DNA from: Terribacillus aidingensis
Lineage (GTDB): Bacteria; Bacillota; Bacilli; Bacillales; Amphibacillaceae
DNA length: 64,000 bases
Direction: 5' to 3'
Assembly: GCF_900215625.1 (NCBI RefSeq)
Contig: NZ_OBEK01000001.1
Coordinates: 310,001-374,000, forward strand
Shown: piece by piece, positions 34,532 to 43,840 of the stretch
Layout of the letters: the number at the start of each line of letters is the position of its first letter
Position numbering within the stretch: the first letter of the stretch is position 1
The notes under the pieces: model-generated
What the model was told of the DNA's origin: nothing
Database searches by the model: none
What the model saw: only the letters and a program-made list of their open reading frames with translations
Position numbers and translations under genes: made by a program

Positions 34532-35242
34532 ATGAAAATAGAAGTATGGTCAGATTTTGTCTGTCCTTTTTGTTATATAGGGAAACAAAAACTTGAGCTT
34601 GCGCTGGATAAATTCGAGCATAAAGGTCAAGTGGAAGTAGTATTTAAAGCCTTTGAGCTGGATCCGAATGCTGGTGTCTACAATGGAAAGAGCATTCATG
34701 AGGCGCTCGCGGAGAAATACGGCATGACAATTGAACAGGCTAAAAGGAACAATGAACAAATTGGAGAGCATGCTGCCGAGGTGGGCCTAACATTTAATTT
34801 TGAAGAAATGAAGCCAACGAATACACTCCAAGCCCACCGCTTGGCAAAGTTTGCCGAAACACAAGGGAAAGAAAAAGACATTACAGATAATTTGCTTTAT
34901 GCGTATTTTACGGAATCGAAGAATCTTAGTGAGAAAGAAACGCTTCTTGCTATCGCGGAAGCTTCTGGATTAGACCGAGATGCTGCTGCGGAAGTGCTCG
35001 ACAATGAGTCACGTCACTTAGACGAAGTACGAGCAGATGAAAGATTGGCGCAGCAATATGGGATATCTGGTGTACCTTTCTTCATCTTTAATGACAAATA
35101 CACCATCTCTGGTGCGCAGCCGATGGAAACATTTATTGGTGCGATTAATCAAGTATGGAAAGAAGAGAACGAACAGCCAAAATTCCAAAACTTTGGATCC
35201 GCTGATACCGGTGTATGCAAAGATGATAACTGTTCTATATAA
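34532..35242 (+). CDS. DsbA-family oxidoreductase (FrnE-like)
   Basis: A cytoplasmic thiol oxidoreductase of 236 residues with a thioredoxin fold and an inserted helical domain. The redox motif is CPFC in WSDFVCPFCYIGKQKL. TNTLQAHRLAKFA and GISGVPFFIFNDKYTISGAQP (cis-Pro loop) are typical of the FrnE group. The C-terminus has two more Cys (GVCKDDNCSI). AAAGGGGTG precedes the ATG at 34532; a GTG 18 bp upstream is less likely. It is divergent from the GGDEF gene. Confidence 0.88.
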   Translation: MKIEVWSDFVCPFCYIGKQKLELALDKFEHKGQVEVVFKAFELDPNAGVYNGKSIHEALAEKYGMTIEQAKRNNEQIGEHAAEVGLTFNFEEMKPTNTLQAHRLAKFAETQGKEKDITDNLLYAYFTESKNLSEKETLLAIAEASGLDRDAAAEVLDNESRHLDEVRADERLAQQYGISGVPFFIFNDKYTISGAQPMETFIGAINQVWKEENEQPKFQNFGSADTGVCKDDNCSI

Positions 35243-35245
35243 GAA

Positions 35246-35279
35246 AGTGCCCTGCAGCAGCCGCTCCAGGGCATTTTTC
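35246..35279 (+). terminator. Terminator of the DsbA-like gene
   Basis: TGCCCTG pairs with CAGGGCA, followed by a T-run. Confidence 0.8.
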
Positions 35280-35552
35280 ATTTCCAAAAAAGGTGAACAT
35301 GCCTCCTATAGGGATGATAGTGTACTATAACGGCGAATATCTAAGAATGACATAGATTACATAACAACCTGGAGGGATTAGTCAACATAATCCCGTTTAT
35401 ACCAGTATTATGGCATTTTCCATTAAAATCAAAGTCCTGTAACATTTTAAGAGTAAGTTTGAGAAATGACTGAGCGGGAATATGAGCATAGTTGTGCTTA
35501 GAAAATAAGCTCGTTCAGTAAAAAAAAAACACAATCTCAAGGGAGTGGTTTG

Positions 35553-36977
35553 TTGGAAACCGATATTAGAAAACCGTCGTTTCTGTACGCAATGATGATG
35601 ATTTTATCTGTTGTAGCAGTAGTATCCGCAGGAATTTTGGCTTTTGATGCACCGATTCAAATACTGATGTTCATCAGCATGCTGGTCATTATCCCATACA
35701 TGCTAAAACTTGGATTTACGTATAAACAAATCGAAAAATCCATGGCAAAAGCAATGGGAAGAGCATTGATGCCCGGTGTTATTCTTTTGACCGTCGGCAT
35801 TTTAATCGGTGCATGGATCGCCTCCGGGACTGTGCCAACATTGATCTATTACGGTGTACAGGCAATTACACCGCAGTTTTTCTTAGTAACAACACTATTG
35901 TTCTGTTCGCTTGTCTCTGTCTCTACAGGTACTAGCTGGGGAACGGTAGGTACAGCGGGTGTTGCGATGATGGGTGTCGGTGCGGCGCTTGGTATTCCGG
36001 TAGGACTGACAGGCGGAGCAATTGTCAGCGGAGCTTTCTTCGGTGATAAAATGTCTCCTTTATCTGATACAACAAATTTAGCTCCTGCTGTAACAGGCGG
36101 GGATTTATTCAAGCATATCAAGCACTTGCTATGGACGACTGTACCATCTTACCTCATTACAGCTGGTATCTTCTTGTTTATCGGCTTGCGTTATAACGGA
36201 GCAGGAGCGGACTCAGCGAGTGTTAATCAGCTGACAGCTTATTTGGCTGAGCACTTCCACTTAGGTCTCGTGCCATTGCTTCCGATTGTCGTGCTAATTA
36301 CTTTGCTAATAATGAAAAAGCCAGCTATTCCATCTATCTTTGCTGGGGCAGCAGTTGGCGGTTTGATTGCAGTCTTCTATCAAGGATTTGGTTTTGCTGA
36401 GACACTTACAACGTTTTATAGCGGGTATGCGGTAGAATCAGGCATTCCAGTTGTCGATACGCTTCTGATGCGCGGCGGATTGACCAGTATGCTGGAATTG
36501 ATTGCACTCTTCCTATTCGCACTTGGATTAGGTGGTCTGTTAGCAGATGCTGGTGTACTGGAAGCATTGATTGCATCATTTGCTTCTAAGATTAAACATA
36601 CTGGTGTTCTGACAGTTGTAACACTAGCGGTAAGTTATTTGACGCTCATTTTGGGTGGTACCGTGTATTTCTCTACTGTAATGGGCGGAACGCTAATGCG
36701 TCCGATATTCGAACGACTGGATTTGGAGCCGGAAAACTTGTCACGTATACTGGAAGATACCGGAACGCTTAGTTCACCATTAGTACCTTGGACTGGCGGA
36801 GGAATTTACGCTGCTGGTGCACTTGGTATCACAACAGTCACATACTTGCCATTCTGTTTCCTCGCTTTCATAACACCAATGTTCACCTTAATGTATGGTA
36901 TAACAGGCTGGACAATGAAAAAGAAGAAAGATGCAGTAAAACAAAAGAAACCGAAGATGAAAATTGCAGAAGCATAA
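35553..36977 (+). CDS. NhaC-family Na+/H+ antiporter (MleN-like)
   Basis: Membrane antiporter of about 474 residues and 11-12 helices. GTSWGTVGTAGVAMMGVG, GAIVSGAFFGDKMSPLSDTTNLAPA and GTLSSPLVPWTGGGIYAAGALG are hallmarks of the NhaC family, which includes the B. subtilis malate/lactate antiporter MleN. The start is TTG. AAGGGAG lies 7 bp before the TTG at 35553, and another TTG sits at 35550. Na+ export or dicarboxylate/lactate exchange cannot be told apart from sequence alone. Confidence 0.85.
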   Translation: METDIRKPSFLYAMMMILSVVAVVSAGILAFDAPIQILMFISMLVIIPYMLKLGFTYKQIEKSMAKAMGRALMPGVILLTVGILIGAWIASGTVPTLIYYGVQAITPQFFLVTTLLFCSLVSVSTGTSWGTVGTAGVAMMGVGAALGIPVGLTGGAIVSGAFFGDKMSPLSDTTNLAPAVTGGDLFKHIKHLLWTTVPSYLITAGIFLFIGLRYNGAGADSASVNQLTAYLAEHFHLGLVPLLPIVVLITLLIMKKPAIPSIFAGAAVGGLIAVFYQGFGFAETLTTFYSGYAVESGIPVVDTLLMRGGLTSMLELIALFLFALGLGGLLADAGVLEALIASFASKIKHTGVLTVVTLAVSYLTLILGGTVYFSTVMGGTLMRPIFERLDLEPENLSRILEDTGTLSSPLVPWTGGGIYAAGALGITTVTYLPFCFLAFITPMFTLMYGITGWTMKKKKDAVKQKKPKMKIAEA

Positions 36978-36988
36978 TATGTAAGGGA

Positions 36989-37022
36989 GAGCACTACCTT
37001 GACAGGGTAATGCTCATTTTTA
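36989..37022 (+). terminator. Terminator of the NhaC gene
   Basis: GAGCACTACC and GGTAATGCTC pair with one mismatch around a short loop, followed by a T-run. Confidence 0.75.
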
Positions 37023-37068
37023 TGTGCTTGAGAAATAAGAGGAGGAAATCGCTTATCTTTTGTGTAAT

Positions 37069-37761
37069 TTAATGCTTTACAGGTGGAATTCTCCGGGTGT
37101 GCTCCTTCAGGCTTACATGCACTTCCAGGTCAGAAGAAATGGATGCATAAAAAACTTGGTTCAATCCGATGATTCCTCTGTCTGCCAGCTGGGTGCGAAG
37201 CCAAATCTCATCCAATTGAAGGTAATCGAGGACTTCTTGTTCAATCTTTCCTTCTACAATAGCAGAATACGTCATTATTGGGTTGCGCTGCTTCTCATTG
37301 GAGACTTTTAGGACACTGATGGTCCCATTCGGCTCGACAATGGCGAGCTGCACGTCGCTAATATCGAAGACATCTTTTTGGCGGAGCATGAATAAAACGT
37401 TATCAATAGAGTATTGGATTTTCTTCATATTTTCATAAATAAAAACCCCATCTTCTATTACAACCGTAGGGTTAAAGGTGAGCAATCGTCCGACTGTGCG
37501 ATTGGAGATCTTCCACTTGCCAATCGCCTTTTGGAAAATACCAATGGCTGCTATAGCTACCGCTGTAGGCAGATGGTGAATCGCAGGATCTGCAATATCA
37601 GCACCGACAACCGCGCCTAATATAACGACAATCAGGAAATCAAATACAGGCATTTCTCCAATTGCGCGTTTTCCCATATACAAGGTCACGAAAAGCATTA
37701 ACGGAATAATAGTGGCTATCCGGACAAGGACAATTATATTATCGTGTATATAATCTGGCAT
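37069..37761 (-). CDS. DUF421 membrane protein (YetF-like)
   Basis: A 230-residue protein with three N-terminal membrane helices and a cytoplasmic alpha/beta domain. MGKRAIGEMPVFDFLIVVILGAVVGADIADP is the DUF421 hallmark, and LRQKDVFDISDVQLAIVEPNGTISV belongs to its C-terminal domain. Relatives are spore or general membrane proteins of uncertain role. Two ATGs are in tandem; the one at 37761 lies 7 bp after AAAGGAG. Confidence 0.88.
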   Translation of the reverse strand: MPDYIHDNIIVLVRIATIIPLMLFVTLYMGKRAIGEMPVFDFLIVVILGAVVGADIADPAIHHLPTAVAIAAIGIFQKAIGKWKISNRTVGRLLTFNPTVVIEDGVFIYENMKKIQYSIDNVLFMLRQKDVFDISDVQLAIVEPNGTISVLKVSNEKQRNPIMTYSAIVEGKIEQEVLDYLQLDEIWLRTQLADRGIIGLNQVFYASISSDLEVHVSLKEHTRRIPPVKH

Positions 37762-37875
37762 CATGCAGCTCCTTTCATCTAACAGCATCTCCAGTCAGCC
37801 CTGATTTCAAAACGAGACTATAAATATAAATGGAATAAAAGGAACTGTATGTAATAGAAAGAAGAGGTGATATGT

Positions 37876-38436
37876 ATGCACAAGCAAGAAATATTATTCG
37901 ATATGCACAAACTCCAGAAACAAGCAGCATACCTGACGTTTGGATTGATGGCAGCAGCCAGTTTTGTTTATTTTATGATTCATGGAATGGAGATTTATAT
38001 AACGTTAACTGGATGTACTGTATTCTTGCTGCTTACTGGCCTGGGGATTATCCTGCATGAGTTTCTGCACGGTATCGGATTCATCTGTTTTGGTAAGGTC
38101 CGGCTGAACGAGGTGAAATACGGTATTCTGTGGAAGCAAGGGGTTGCTTATGCACACTGCCAAGTACCGATTAAATTGCGCGCGTATCGTATCGCGCTGC
38201 TGCTGCCGGTAATGCTGACAGGACTAATTCCGCTTCTGATAGCCTATATAATTGGGAATGGCATGCTGCTCACTGTTTCGGTCATCTTAACAGCTGGCGG
38301 TATAGGAGATTGGCTTGTATTCCGCAGCTTAATGAAATACGACGCCAATCAGCAGGTATTGGACCACCCGACCAAGGTGGGGTACTTTATTTATACAAAT
38401 ACATCGAAATCGGAAGAGAAAGAGAAAACAACATAA
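37876..38436 (+). CDS. DUF3267 membrane protein, putative zinc metalloprotease
   Basis: A 186-residue protein with about four membrane segments. LGIILHEFLHGIGFICFG carries HExxH, the zinc site of membrane-embedded peptidases. DUF3267 proteins share this motif but have no proven substrate. The C-terminal half includes GGIGDWLVFRSLMKYD, with an acidic residue that may be the third ligand. AGGTG precedes the ATG at 37876, and a GTG lies 9 bp further upstream. Confidence 0.8.
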   Translation: MHKQEILFDMHKLQKQAAYLTFGLMAAASFVYFMIHGMEIYITLTGCTVFLLLTGLGIILHEFLHGIGFICFGKVRLNEVKYGILWKQGVAYAHCQVPIKLRAYRIALLLPVMLTGLIPLLIAYIIGNGMLLTVSVILTAGGIGDWLVFRSLMKYDANQQVLDHPTKVGYFIYTNTSKSEEKEKTT

Positions 38437-38542
38437 CCTTTTACATATACAATGGTAAAAATTGAAACTCCTATTTGGCATAAAATCTTTTGATTTGGGG
38501 AATGGAGTAATAACAAAAGAAGTTGCTAGGAGGGTATAAGTT

Positions 38543-39580
38543 ATGACTATACAACCAATTGATATAAATAATTTGACCAAAGGCATCGGGCCGAATGTTT
38601 CCCCAGAGGCATTCACAAATGATAAACGCAAGATATTCTTGTTCGGTTCACCAAGCTATACAAATATAGGAGACCAAGCAATTGCATACAGCATTGAACA
38701 GTTCATCACAAGCCGTTTCCCTTATTATGAATACATTGAAATCATGGACTATGCGACAGATGAGGGAATTGAATTTGTTAAGAAGATCATTCATGAAGAT
38801 GATATTGTGATGTTTACTGGCGGAGGGAATCTTGGAAGTCTGTACTTGGATATAGAAGAAGATCGCCGCAAAGTCTTCGCTGCATTCAAGGATTATAAAT
38901 CCATTTCCATGCCGCAGTCTGTATTCTTCGAGAATAACGAGCATGGCGAGCAGGAGAAGAAGAAAACGCAGGATGCGTATCATCAAAATAAAAATCTGAC
39001 GATTGCGGCCAGAGAGAATCAAACGCTCGATATTGTCAGACAGACATTTGATTCAAATGTGATTTATACACCGGATATGGTTATGTCTCTCGATTATGTA
39101 CCTCGTCAAAAAGAACGCGAAGGCGTTATGTTCTTCCTTCGAGCGGATAAAGAAAAGGTGATGGAGGAAGACTTTGTTGCCGAGTTAATGGAGTGGACGA
39201 AGAAATACGGCTCTGTAGATCGCGCAGATACCGTTTTAGATGAGAAAGTCGTGCCAACAATTGATTACGCAGATCGTGAAAAGCATTTCCTTGAAATGCT
39301 GGATCTTATTAGTTCTAAGAAGCTGATTGTCACGGATCGCCTGCATGCCATGATTTTCTCTATTCTCACAAAAACTCCTTGCTTGGTCTTCGGCAACAGC
39401 TACGGAAAAGCGAAGCACTCTTATCAAGACTGGCTAAGTTCCATTCGATTTGTTGAATATACAGATTCAAAAGATGTAGAGCTGCTAGAACAGTTAGCAG
39501 ACAAATTAATGCAGGAAGAACCAAATGAAGTAGATCTGCGTAAAGACTATCAGCCATTAGTTGATTTCTTCCGCAGCTGA
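38543..39580 (+). CDS. Polysaccharide pyruvyl transferase family protein (YxaB-like)
   Basis: Probably adds ketal pyruvate to an exopolysaccharide or wall polymer. The 345-residue protein has LFGSPSYTNIGDQAIAYSIEQFI near the N-terminus, MFTGGGNLGSLYLDIEEDRRK, and the C-terminal ISSKKLIVTDRLHAMIFSILTKTPCLVFGNSYGK, all characteristic of the family. It stands alone rather than in an exopolysaccharide operon, as YxaB does in B. subtilis. AGGAGGG precedes the ATG. Confidence 0.88.
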   Translation: MTIQPIDINNLTKGIGPNVSPEAFTNDKRKIFLFGSPSYTNIGDQAIAYSIEQFITSRFPYYEYIEIMDYATDEGIEFVKKIIHEDDIVMFTGGGNLGSLYLDIEEDRRKVFAAFKDYKSISMPQSVFFENNEHGEQEKKKTQDAYHQNKNLTIAARENQTLDIVRQTFDSNVIYTPDMVMSLDYVPRQKEREGVMFFLRADKEKVMEEDFVAELMEWTKKYGSVDRADTVLDEKVVPTIDYADREKHFLEMLDLISSKKLIVTDRLHAMIFSILTKTPCLVFGNSYGKAKHSYQDWLSSIRFVEYTDSKDVELLEQLADKLMQEEPNEVDLRKDYQPLVDFFRS

Positions 39581-39584
39581 AAGG

Positions 39585-39616
39585 AAAGCTAGAATCTTAG
39601 GATTCTAGCTTTTTCG
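39585..39616 (+). terminator. Terminator of the pyruvyl transferase gene
   Basis: AAAGCTAGAATC and GATTCTAGCTTT form a perfect stem with a 4-base loop and a T-run. Confidence 0.92.
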
Positions 39617-39678
39617 TATGTGTTCACGTAATTAATCCAAAAGAATATGAATATAAGGTTGTATTATTATGAGTGTAG

Positions 39679-39704
39679 TTGTATATTTATTAAACAATAT
39701 ACAA
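39679..39704 (+). promoter_or_regulatory. Operator-like inverted repeat upstream of the YfcC gene
   Basis: Perfect 9-bp arms TTGTATATT and AATATACAA, 8 bases apart, ending 33 bp before the start codon. No known consensus was recognised, and no regulator gene is adjacent. Confidence 0.5.
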
Positions 39705-39737
39705 ACATGATTCATTCTAACAAGGGAGTACAACCAG

Positions 39738-41153
39738 ATGAACAGTTTACAAGAATTGCAGCAGCAGCCTGCTCAAAAAAAGAAACCAAAACAATTTAAT
39801 GTCTACGTGATGATTTTTGCATTCATCATTGTATCTGCATTATTAACTTATATCATACCAGGCGGAGCTTACGACCGTGTGGATCAGGATGGCCGCAGTG
39901 TTATCCTGCCGGAAACATTCCATTATATCGATGGAGAGAATGTTGGTTTGCTGGGGATATTCAATAGTATTCATGCCGGTATGGTAAACGGTGCGAATAT
40001 TATCTTTTTCGTCCTTATTGTTGGCGGTGCGTTTGGTATTTTTACCGCAACAGGAGCTTTAGATGCTTTCATTCATATGCTCTCCAGAAAAATGGCGAAG
40101 AAAGAGATGCTTTTGATTCCTGTTTTGATGCTGTTCTTTGCAGCGGCAGGAGCTTTAATGGGGATGTCAGATGAAACAATTGTGTATGTTGCCATTCTGG
40201 CACCGATGACAATTGCACTGGGATTTGATGCATTAACAGGGTTTGCAATTGTTGTACTTGGAGCTGGCGTTGGCTTTACAGCTGCTGTCATGAATCCATT
40301 TACAGTCGGAATTGCTCAAGGTATTTCGGAATTGCCAACATTCTCGGGCATCGGCTTTCGAATTGTTATTTTTGTCATCTTATATCTGGCAGCCGTATTT
40401 TATGTGATGCGTCATGCTAGGAAGGTGAAAAAGAATCCGGAACTTGGTGTATACGGGAAATTCGGGAGAAAAGCAAATGCTTCTGCATTAAAAAATACTA
40501 GCAAAATGACTACTCGTCATAAACTCGTGTTAGCAGCATTCTTGGTCAACTATGTAGTATTGATTATCGGCGTGTTGAAATATGGCTGGTATATTACCGA
40601 AATTGCTGGGTTGTTCCTATTGTTCGGCGTGTTCATGGGTATTCTTGGAGGTATTTCACCTTCAGGTATTGCAGATAACTTTATTCTCGGTGCGAAGGAT
40701 CTGCTTGGCGGAGCCTTAATCATTGGATTTGCACAGGCAATTCTCGTTATCTTCAATACATCCGGTATGATGGATACATTCTTGTATCATGCTGCCAATG
40801 CACTGGGAACAATTCCGGCCGCTTTATCTGCTGCAGGCATGCTGTTTTTGCAGATGGGAATCAATTTCTTTGTACCATCTGGAAGCGGACAAGCAGCACT
40901 CACCATGCCTTTAATGGCGCCGTTATCTGATATGATCGGCGTAACAAGACAAACAGCAGTATTGGCTTATCAATTTGGTGATGGAATCTCAAATATGATC
41001 TTGCCAACTGGTAATATCATTGCACTGCTGGCGATTGCCGGCATTGGTTATGGCAGATGGGTGAAGTGGTTTTTACCGTTTTTCTTTATTCAAATAGGTA
41101 TTGCTCTTATCGCTTTGATTGTGGCACAAGCAATCCAATACGGACCGTTTTAA
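39738..41153 (+). CDS. YfcC-family transporter
   Basis: A 471-residue carrier with about 12 membrane segments from the YfcC / C4-dicarboxylate anaerobic carrier superfamily. TYIIPGGAYDRVDQDGR, FFVLIVGGAFGIFTATGALD, GMSDETIVYVAILAPM and FFVPSGSGQAALTMPLMAPLSD are hallmarks. It is 18 bp upstream of an M20 amidohydrolase gene. This suggests uptake of an N-acyl amino acid or peptide-like compound that is then hydrolysed (inference). Confidence 0.88.
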   Translation: MNSLQELQQQPAQKKKPKQFNVYVMIFAFIIVSALLTYIIPGGAYDRVDQDGRSVILPETFHYIDGENVGLLGIFNSIHAGMVNGANIIFFVLIVGGAFGIFTATGALDAFIHMLSRKMAKKEMLLIPVLMLFFAAAGALMGMSDETIVYVAILAPMTIALGFDALTGFAIVVLGAGVGFTAAVMNPFTVGIAQGISELPTFSGIGFRIVIFVILYLAAVFYVMRHARKVKKNPELGVYGKFGRKANASALKNTSKMTTRHKLVLAAFLVNYVVLIIGVLKYGWYITEIAGLFLLFGVFMGILGGISPSGIADNFILGAKDLLGGALIIGFAQAILVIFNTSGMMDTFLYHAANALGTIPAALSAAGMLFLQMGINFFVPSGSGQAALTMPLMAPLSDMIGVTRQTAVLAYQFGDGISNMILPTGNIIALLAIAGIGYGRWVKWFLPFFFIQIGIALIALIVAQAIQYGPF

Positions 41154-41171
41154 TAGAAGGAGTCAATTGTT

Positions 41172-42311
41172 ATGGTATCTGAAAGATTAATCGAACAGGC
41201 GATTCAGGATCGCCGTCATTTTCACCAATATCCAGAGCTTTCTGGAGAAGAATATGAGACAGGAGAGTATGTCCAAGCTAGACTTGAAAAGCTTGGCATT
41301 GAGATACTGGATTATCAGCCGCCAAGCGTGGTTGGATACGTAAAAGGCACAAAGGGAGATAAAACTATTGCGCTTCGTGCGGATATGGATGCCCTCCCGA
41401 TTGTCGAGGAAGGCGGCAAACCTTATATTTCTAAACATCATGGTATTTCTCATATGTGCGGCCATGATGGACATACAGCTATTCTGCTGGCAGTAGCAGA
41501 GTGGATTACGCTGCATCGCGAGAAAGTAGAGCATAATATTGTATTGCTGTTCCAATCTTCTGAAGAGGCTTCCCCAAGCGGGGCCGATAAACTGATTGGA
41601 GAAGGTGTACTGGAAGGTGTGGACAGTATCTATGGTATCCATGTTGATGCCGGTTTGGCGAAAGGTCAATTTGGTACGCGTCCTGGTGCGATGATGGCTT
41701 CTGTAGACGACTTTGAGATTAAAATTCAAGGTTCCGGCGGCCATGCGTCAACACCGCATTTGACGATAGACCCAATCTATATTGCAACACATGTTATCCA
41801 AGCTTTGCAAAGCATCATCAGCCGTAAGCTCAATCCAATGGGAGCGAGCGTCATCTCTGTCGGAAAAATAGAAGCAGGCAACACATACAACGTGATCCCG
41901 GACTCAGCTAAAATCATCGGGACGATGCGCTCCTTTTCTACAGAAGCGGTGCAAACAATCCAAGAGCAGATTACCAAGCTGACGAAAGGCATCTGTGAAT
42001 CATTCGGCGCCACAGCAGAAGTTGACTTCATCGTTGGTACACCACCGCTCATCAATGACGAACAAGAAGCAGCATTTGCAGAAAAAGTACTGCAAGATAC
42101 ATTTGGTGCAGAACGATACGAAGAGCTCGAGCCGGTAATGGGATCGGAAGATTTTTCTTATTACTTACAGAAAATCCCGGGGGTATTCATCAAGGTCGGT
42201 ATGCAAGGAGAGAAAAGTCAATATCCGCACCATCATCCGAAATTTGATATAGATGAAGATGTGTTTGGCGATGCAATTGAGGTATTTTTAAAACTGATTC
42301 AACAGAGCTGA
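41172..42311 (+). CDS. M20-family amidohydrolase / N-acyl amino acid hydrolase
   Basis: Cytoplasmic metallopeptidase of 379 residues (M20D group) that releases amino acids from N-acyl or N-acetyl precursors. Metal and catalytic motifs are ALRADMDALPI, HMCGHDGHTA, LLFQSSEEASPSGA, the dimerisation segment GSGGHASTPHLTIDP and the final GSEDFSYY. AGAAGGAG precedes the ATG. It is translated right after the YfcC gene and ends at its own terminator. Confidence 0.92.
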   Translation: MVSERLIEQAIQDRRHFHQYPELSGEEYETGEYVQARLEKLGIEILDYQPPSVVGYVKGTKGDKTIALRADMDALPIVEEGGKPYISKHHGISHMCGHDGHTAILLAVAEWITLHREKVEHNIVLLFQSSEEASPSGADKLIGEGVLEGVDSIYGIHVDAGLAKGQFGTRPGAMMASVDDFEIKIQGSGGHASTPHLTIDPIYIATHVIQALQSIISRKLNPMGASVISVGKIEAGNTYNVIPDSAKIIGTMRSFSTEAVQTIQEQITKLTKGICESFGATAEVDFIVGTPPLINDEQEAAFAEKVLQDTFGAERYEELEPVMGSEDFSYYLQKIPGVFIKVGMQGEKSQYPHHHPKFDIDEDVFGDAIEVFLKLIQQS

Positions 42312-42315
42312 CAAA

Positions 42316-42352
42316 ATAAGCTAGAGAGGGAGTTCTCCTTTCTGGCTTTTTG
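42316..42352 (+). terminator. Terminator of the YfcC-M20 operon
   Basis: AAGCTAGAGAGG pairs with CCTTTCTGGCTT with two mismatched or G-T pairs, followed by a T-run. Confidence 0.75.
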
Positions 42353-42439
42353 ATATTTGCTAGCTTTAAAGTATAGTTATAATAGAGAAAAGAAGTCGTG
42401 CAAACCAGATAAACAACCTTAAATAGGAGGTCTCAGCTC

Positions 42440-42763
42440 ATGCCTATCTATAACAAATTAGTCCGTGATCATATCCCTCAGATCATAGAACAAGCTGGCA
42501 AGGTTCCCAAGGTGAAAATACTTGATCAGGCAAGTTACACAGAAGAACTGAAATTAAAACTTCTCGAGGAAGCAAATGAACTACGAACTGCAGAAGAAAA
42601 AACAGAAATAGTAGAAGAAGCGGCAGATTTAGTAGAAGTAGTATATATGATGCTGGAGAACCAGGGTATTACGCATGAAGAGGTAGAGCAAGTGCGCCAG
42701 CAGAAGAAGCTGGAACGAGGCGGGTTTAAGGAAAGGCTGTTTTTAGTGGAGGTGCATGATTGA
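42440..42763 (+). CDS. MazG-like nucleotide pyrophosphohydrolase
   Basis: A small all-helical protein of 107 residues. YNKLVRDHIPQIIEQAGK is the typical N-terminus of the phosphoribosyl-ATP pyrophosphohydrolase-like/MazG group. The metal-binding acidic pattern is LLEEANEL followed by EEAADLVEVVYMML. It may clean up non-canonical nucleoside triphosphates; the true substrate is unknown. AGGAGG precedes the ATG. Confidence 0.85.
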   Translation: MPIYNKLVRDHIPQIIEQAGKVPKVKILDQASYTEELKLKLLEEANELRTAEEKTEIVEEAADLVEVVYMMLENQGITHEEVEQVRQQKKLERGGFKERLFLVEVHD

Positions 42764-43318
42764 GTCATAAGTTGAGCGTCGGAGAACTTCAGGAAGGTTA
42801 TTTTTTAACGGATGAAAACATATGACGCATATTCACAACCTTGCTATCATCAAAAGTATAGCAAGAAGGAACTCACCGTCCATTTGAAAGATTACTAATG
42901 AGCAGCACAGCAAGCTTTATAAAAACGGCTTTGGTTCATTTTGGTACCGAAGAAACCAGGTTCTTTTATGTGAACCTGGTTTTCTTTAGTCAGGTACAAC
43001 CACCGCTTCATCTAATCTCTTCAGCTTTACCTCAGCTTTGCCTCAAAACCTCAGCAAATAGTTCATCCATACTTACCGGCGTGTTGGTAAAGGTGTAAGT
43101 TTATATCGCTTGGAAGTTTATTAACTTGGTTCGGTTGCACATACATAAAAAATAGGCAATTTGTTTTCTCTTGGGGAAACCACTAGTGCAGATGTTAGTC
43201 AAATATACCCCCTTTATTAATTGAGGATCTAAGGAAAAAGGCTTGCGGTAAATATTGATAAACCTTAACATAGTAAAAGTGTGAAATTATTACATAATTA
43301 GTTATTGGAGAGATTGCA
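42764..43318. other. Gene-poor stretch between the MazG-like and lipoprotein genes
   Basis: About 555 bp without a convincing gene. A 28-codon frame at 42812-42898 has no well-placed ribosome site. Several short coding-like phrases appear in different frames (for example KNGFGSFWYRRNQ near 42920), which could be degraded coding DNA. The only clear element is the hairpin at 42953-42988. Confidence 0.45.
42953..42988 (+). terminator. Terminator-like hairpin without an intact gene
   Basis: AAACCAGGTTC pairs with GAACCTGGTTT around an 8-base loop and leads into TTTTCTTT. It lies 190 bp after the MazG-like gene and may mark the end of a lost gene or of the MazG transcript. Confidence 0.7.
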
Positions 43319-43651
43319 ATGAAGAGAACTTTAATGGGCATGCTTCTTTTAATCGTCATCGTTTTAGCAGCATGTGGAAAACCGAATATTGAAGGAACAT
43401 GGAAAGGTGAAGATCCATATGGTGACGCTATCACTTTTATGTTTTTTGATGATGGAACAGCAACTGTGATAGATAATTATGATGATGAAATGAATATGGA
43501 ATACAGCATTAATGATGAAGGAAATGAACTTACACTTACCTACCAAGGAGAAGGCGCATCTCTGGGATTTGAGCAAAAAAGCAAGGATGTAATTAGATTA
43601 ACCAATCCTGAGGATGCTGATGATGATCCAATTACGCTAACGAAACAATAA
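43319..43651 (+). CDS. Small lipoprotein, lipocalin-like
   Basis: A 110-residue protein with a lipoprotein signal (LLLIVIVLAACGKP, Cys at 19). The mature part IEGTWKGEDPYGDAITFMFF...DDGTATVIDNYDD...YSINDEGNELTLTYQGEGA resembles the small beta-barrel lipoproteins of the DUF5640/lipocalin-like type. No catalytic motif is visible, and the function is unknown. It is monocistronic with a strong terminator. Confidence 0.7.
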   Translation: MKRTLMGMLLLIVIVLAACGKPNIEGTWKGEDPYGDAITFMFFDDGTATVIDNYDDEMNMEYSINDEGNELTLTYQGEGASLGFEQKSKDVIRLTNPEDADDDPITLTKQ

Positions 43652-43685
43652 GAAAAAGCTGACCGGATGGTCAGCTTTTTTTATG
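43652..43685 (+). terminator. Terminator of the small lipoprotein gene
   Basis: AAAAAGCTGACC and GGTCAGCTTTTT form a perfect 12-bp stem around GGAT, with a T-run. Confidence 0.92.
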
Positions 43686-43840
43686 CGGTTTAAGCACCGT
43701 TTAACCCCTTGCGTGGGGGACATAAACGTAAAAGCTAGTTTTATATGAACAGAAGATCATAGGCACAAACATTTTAACAGACGTGATGTTTTCGATCTTT
43801 ATAAAGGTAAGCCATAGCTATCTATCACGTGCTGAGGTCT

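Noticed and set aside
42812-42898. 28-residue small protein candidate
   Set aside because: The nearest purine-rich site (AGGAAGG) is 14 bp before the ATG, too far, and no hydrophobic or other informative pattern is present.
42898-43098. 66-codon plus-strand frame between the MazG-like and lipoprotein genes
   Set aside because: It has no ribosome site, runs through a terminator-like hairpin, and its translation has no recognisable pattern.
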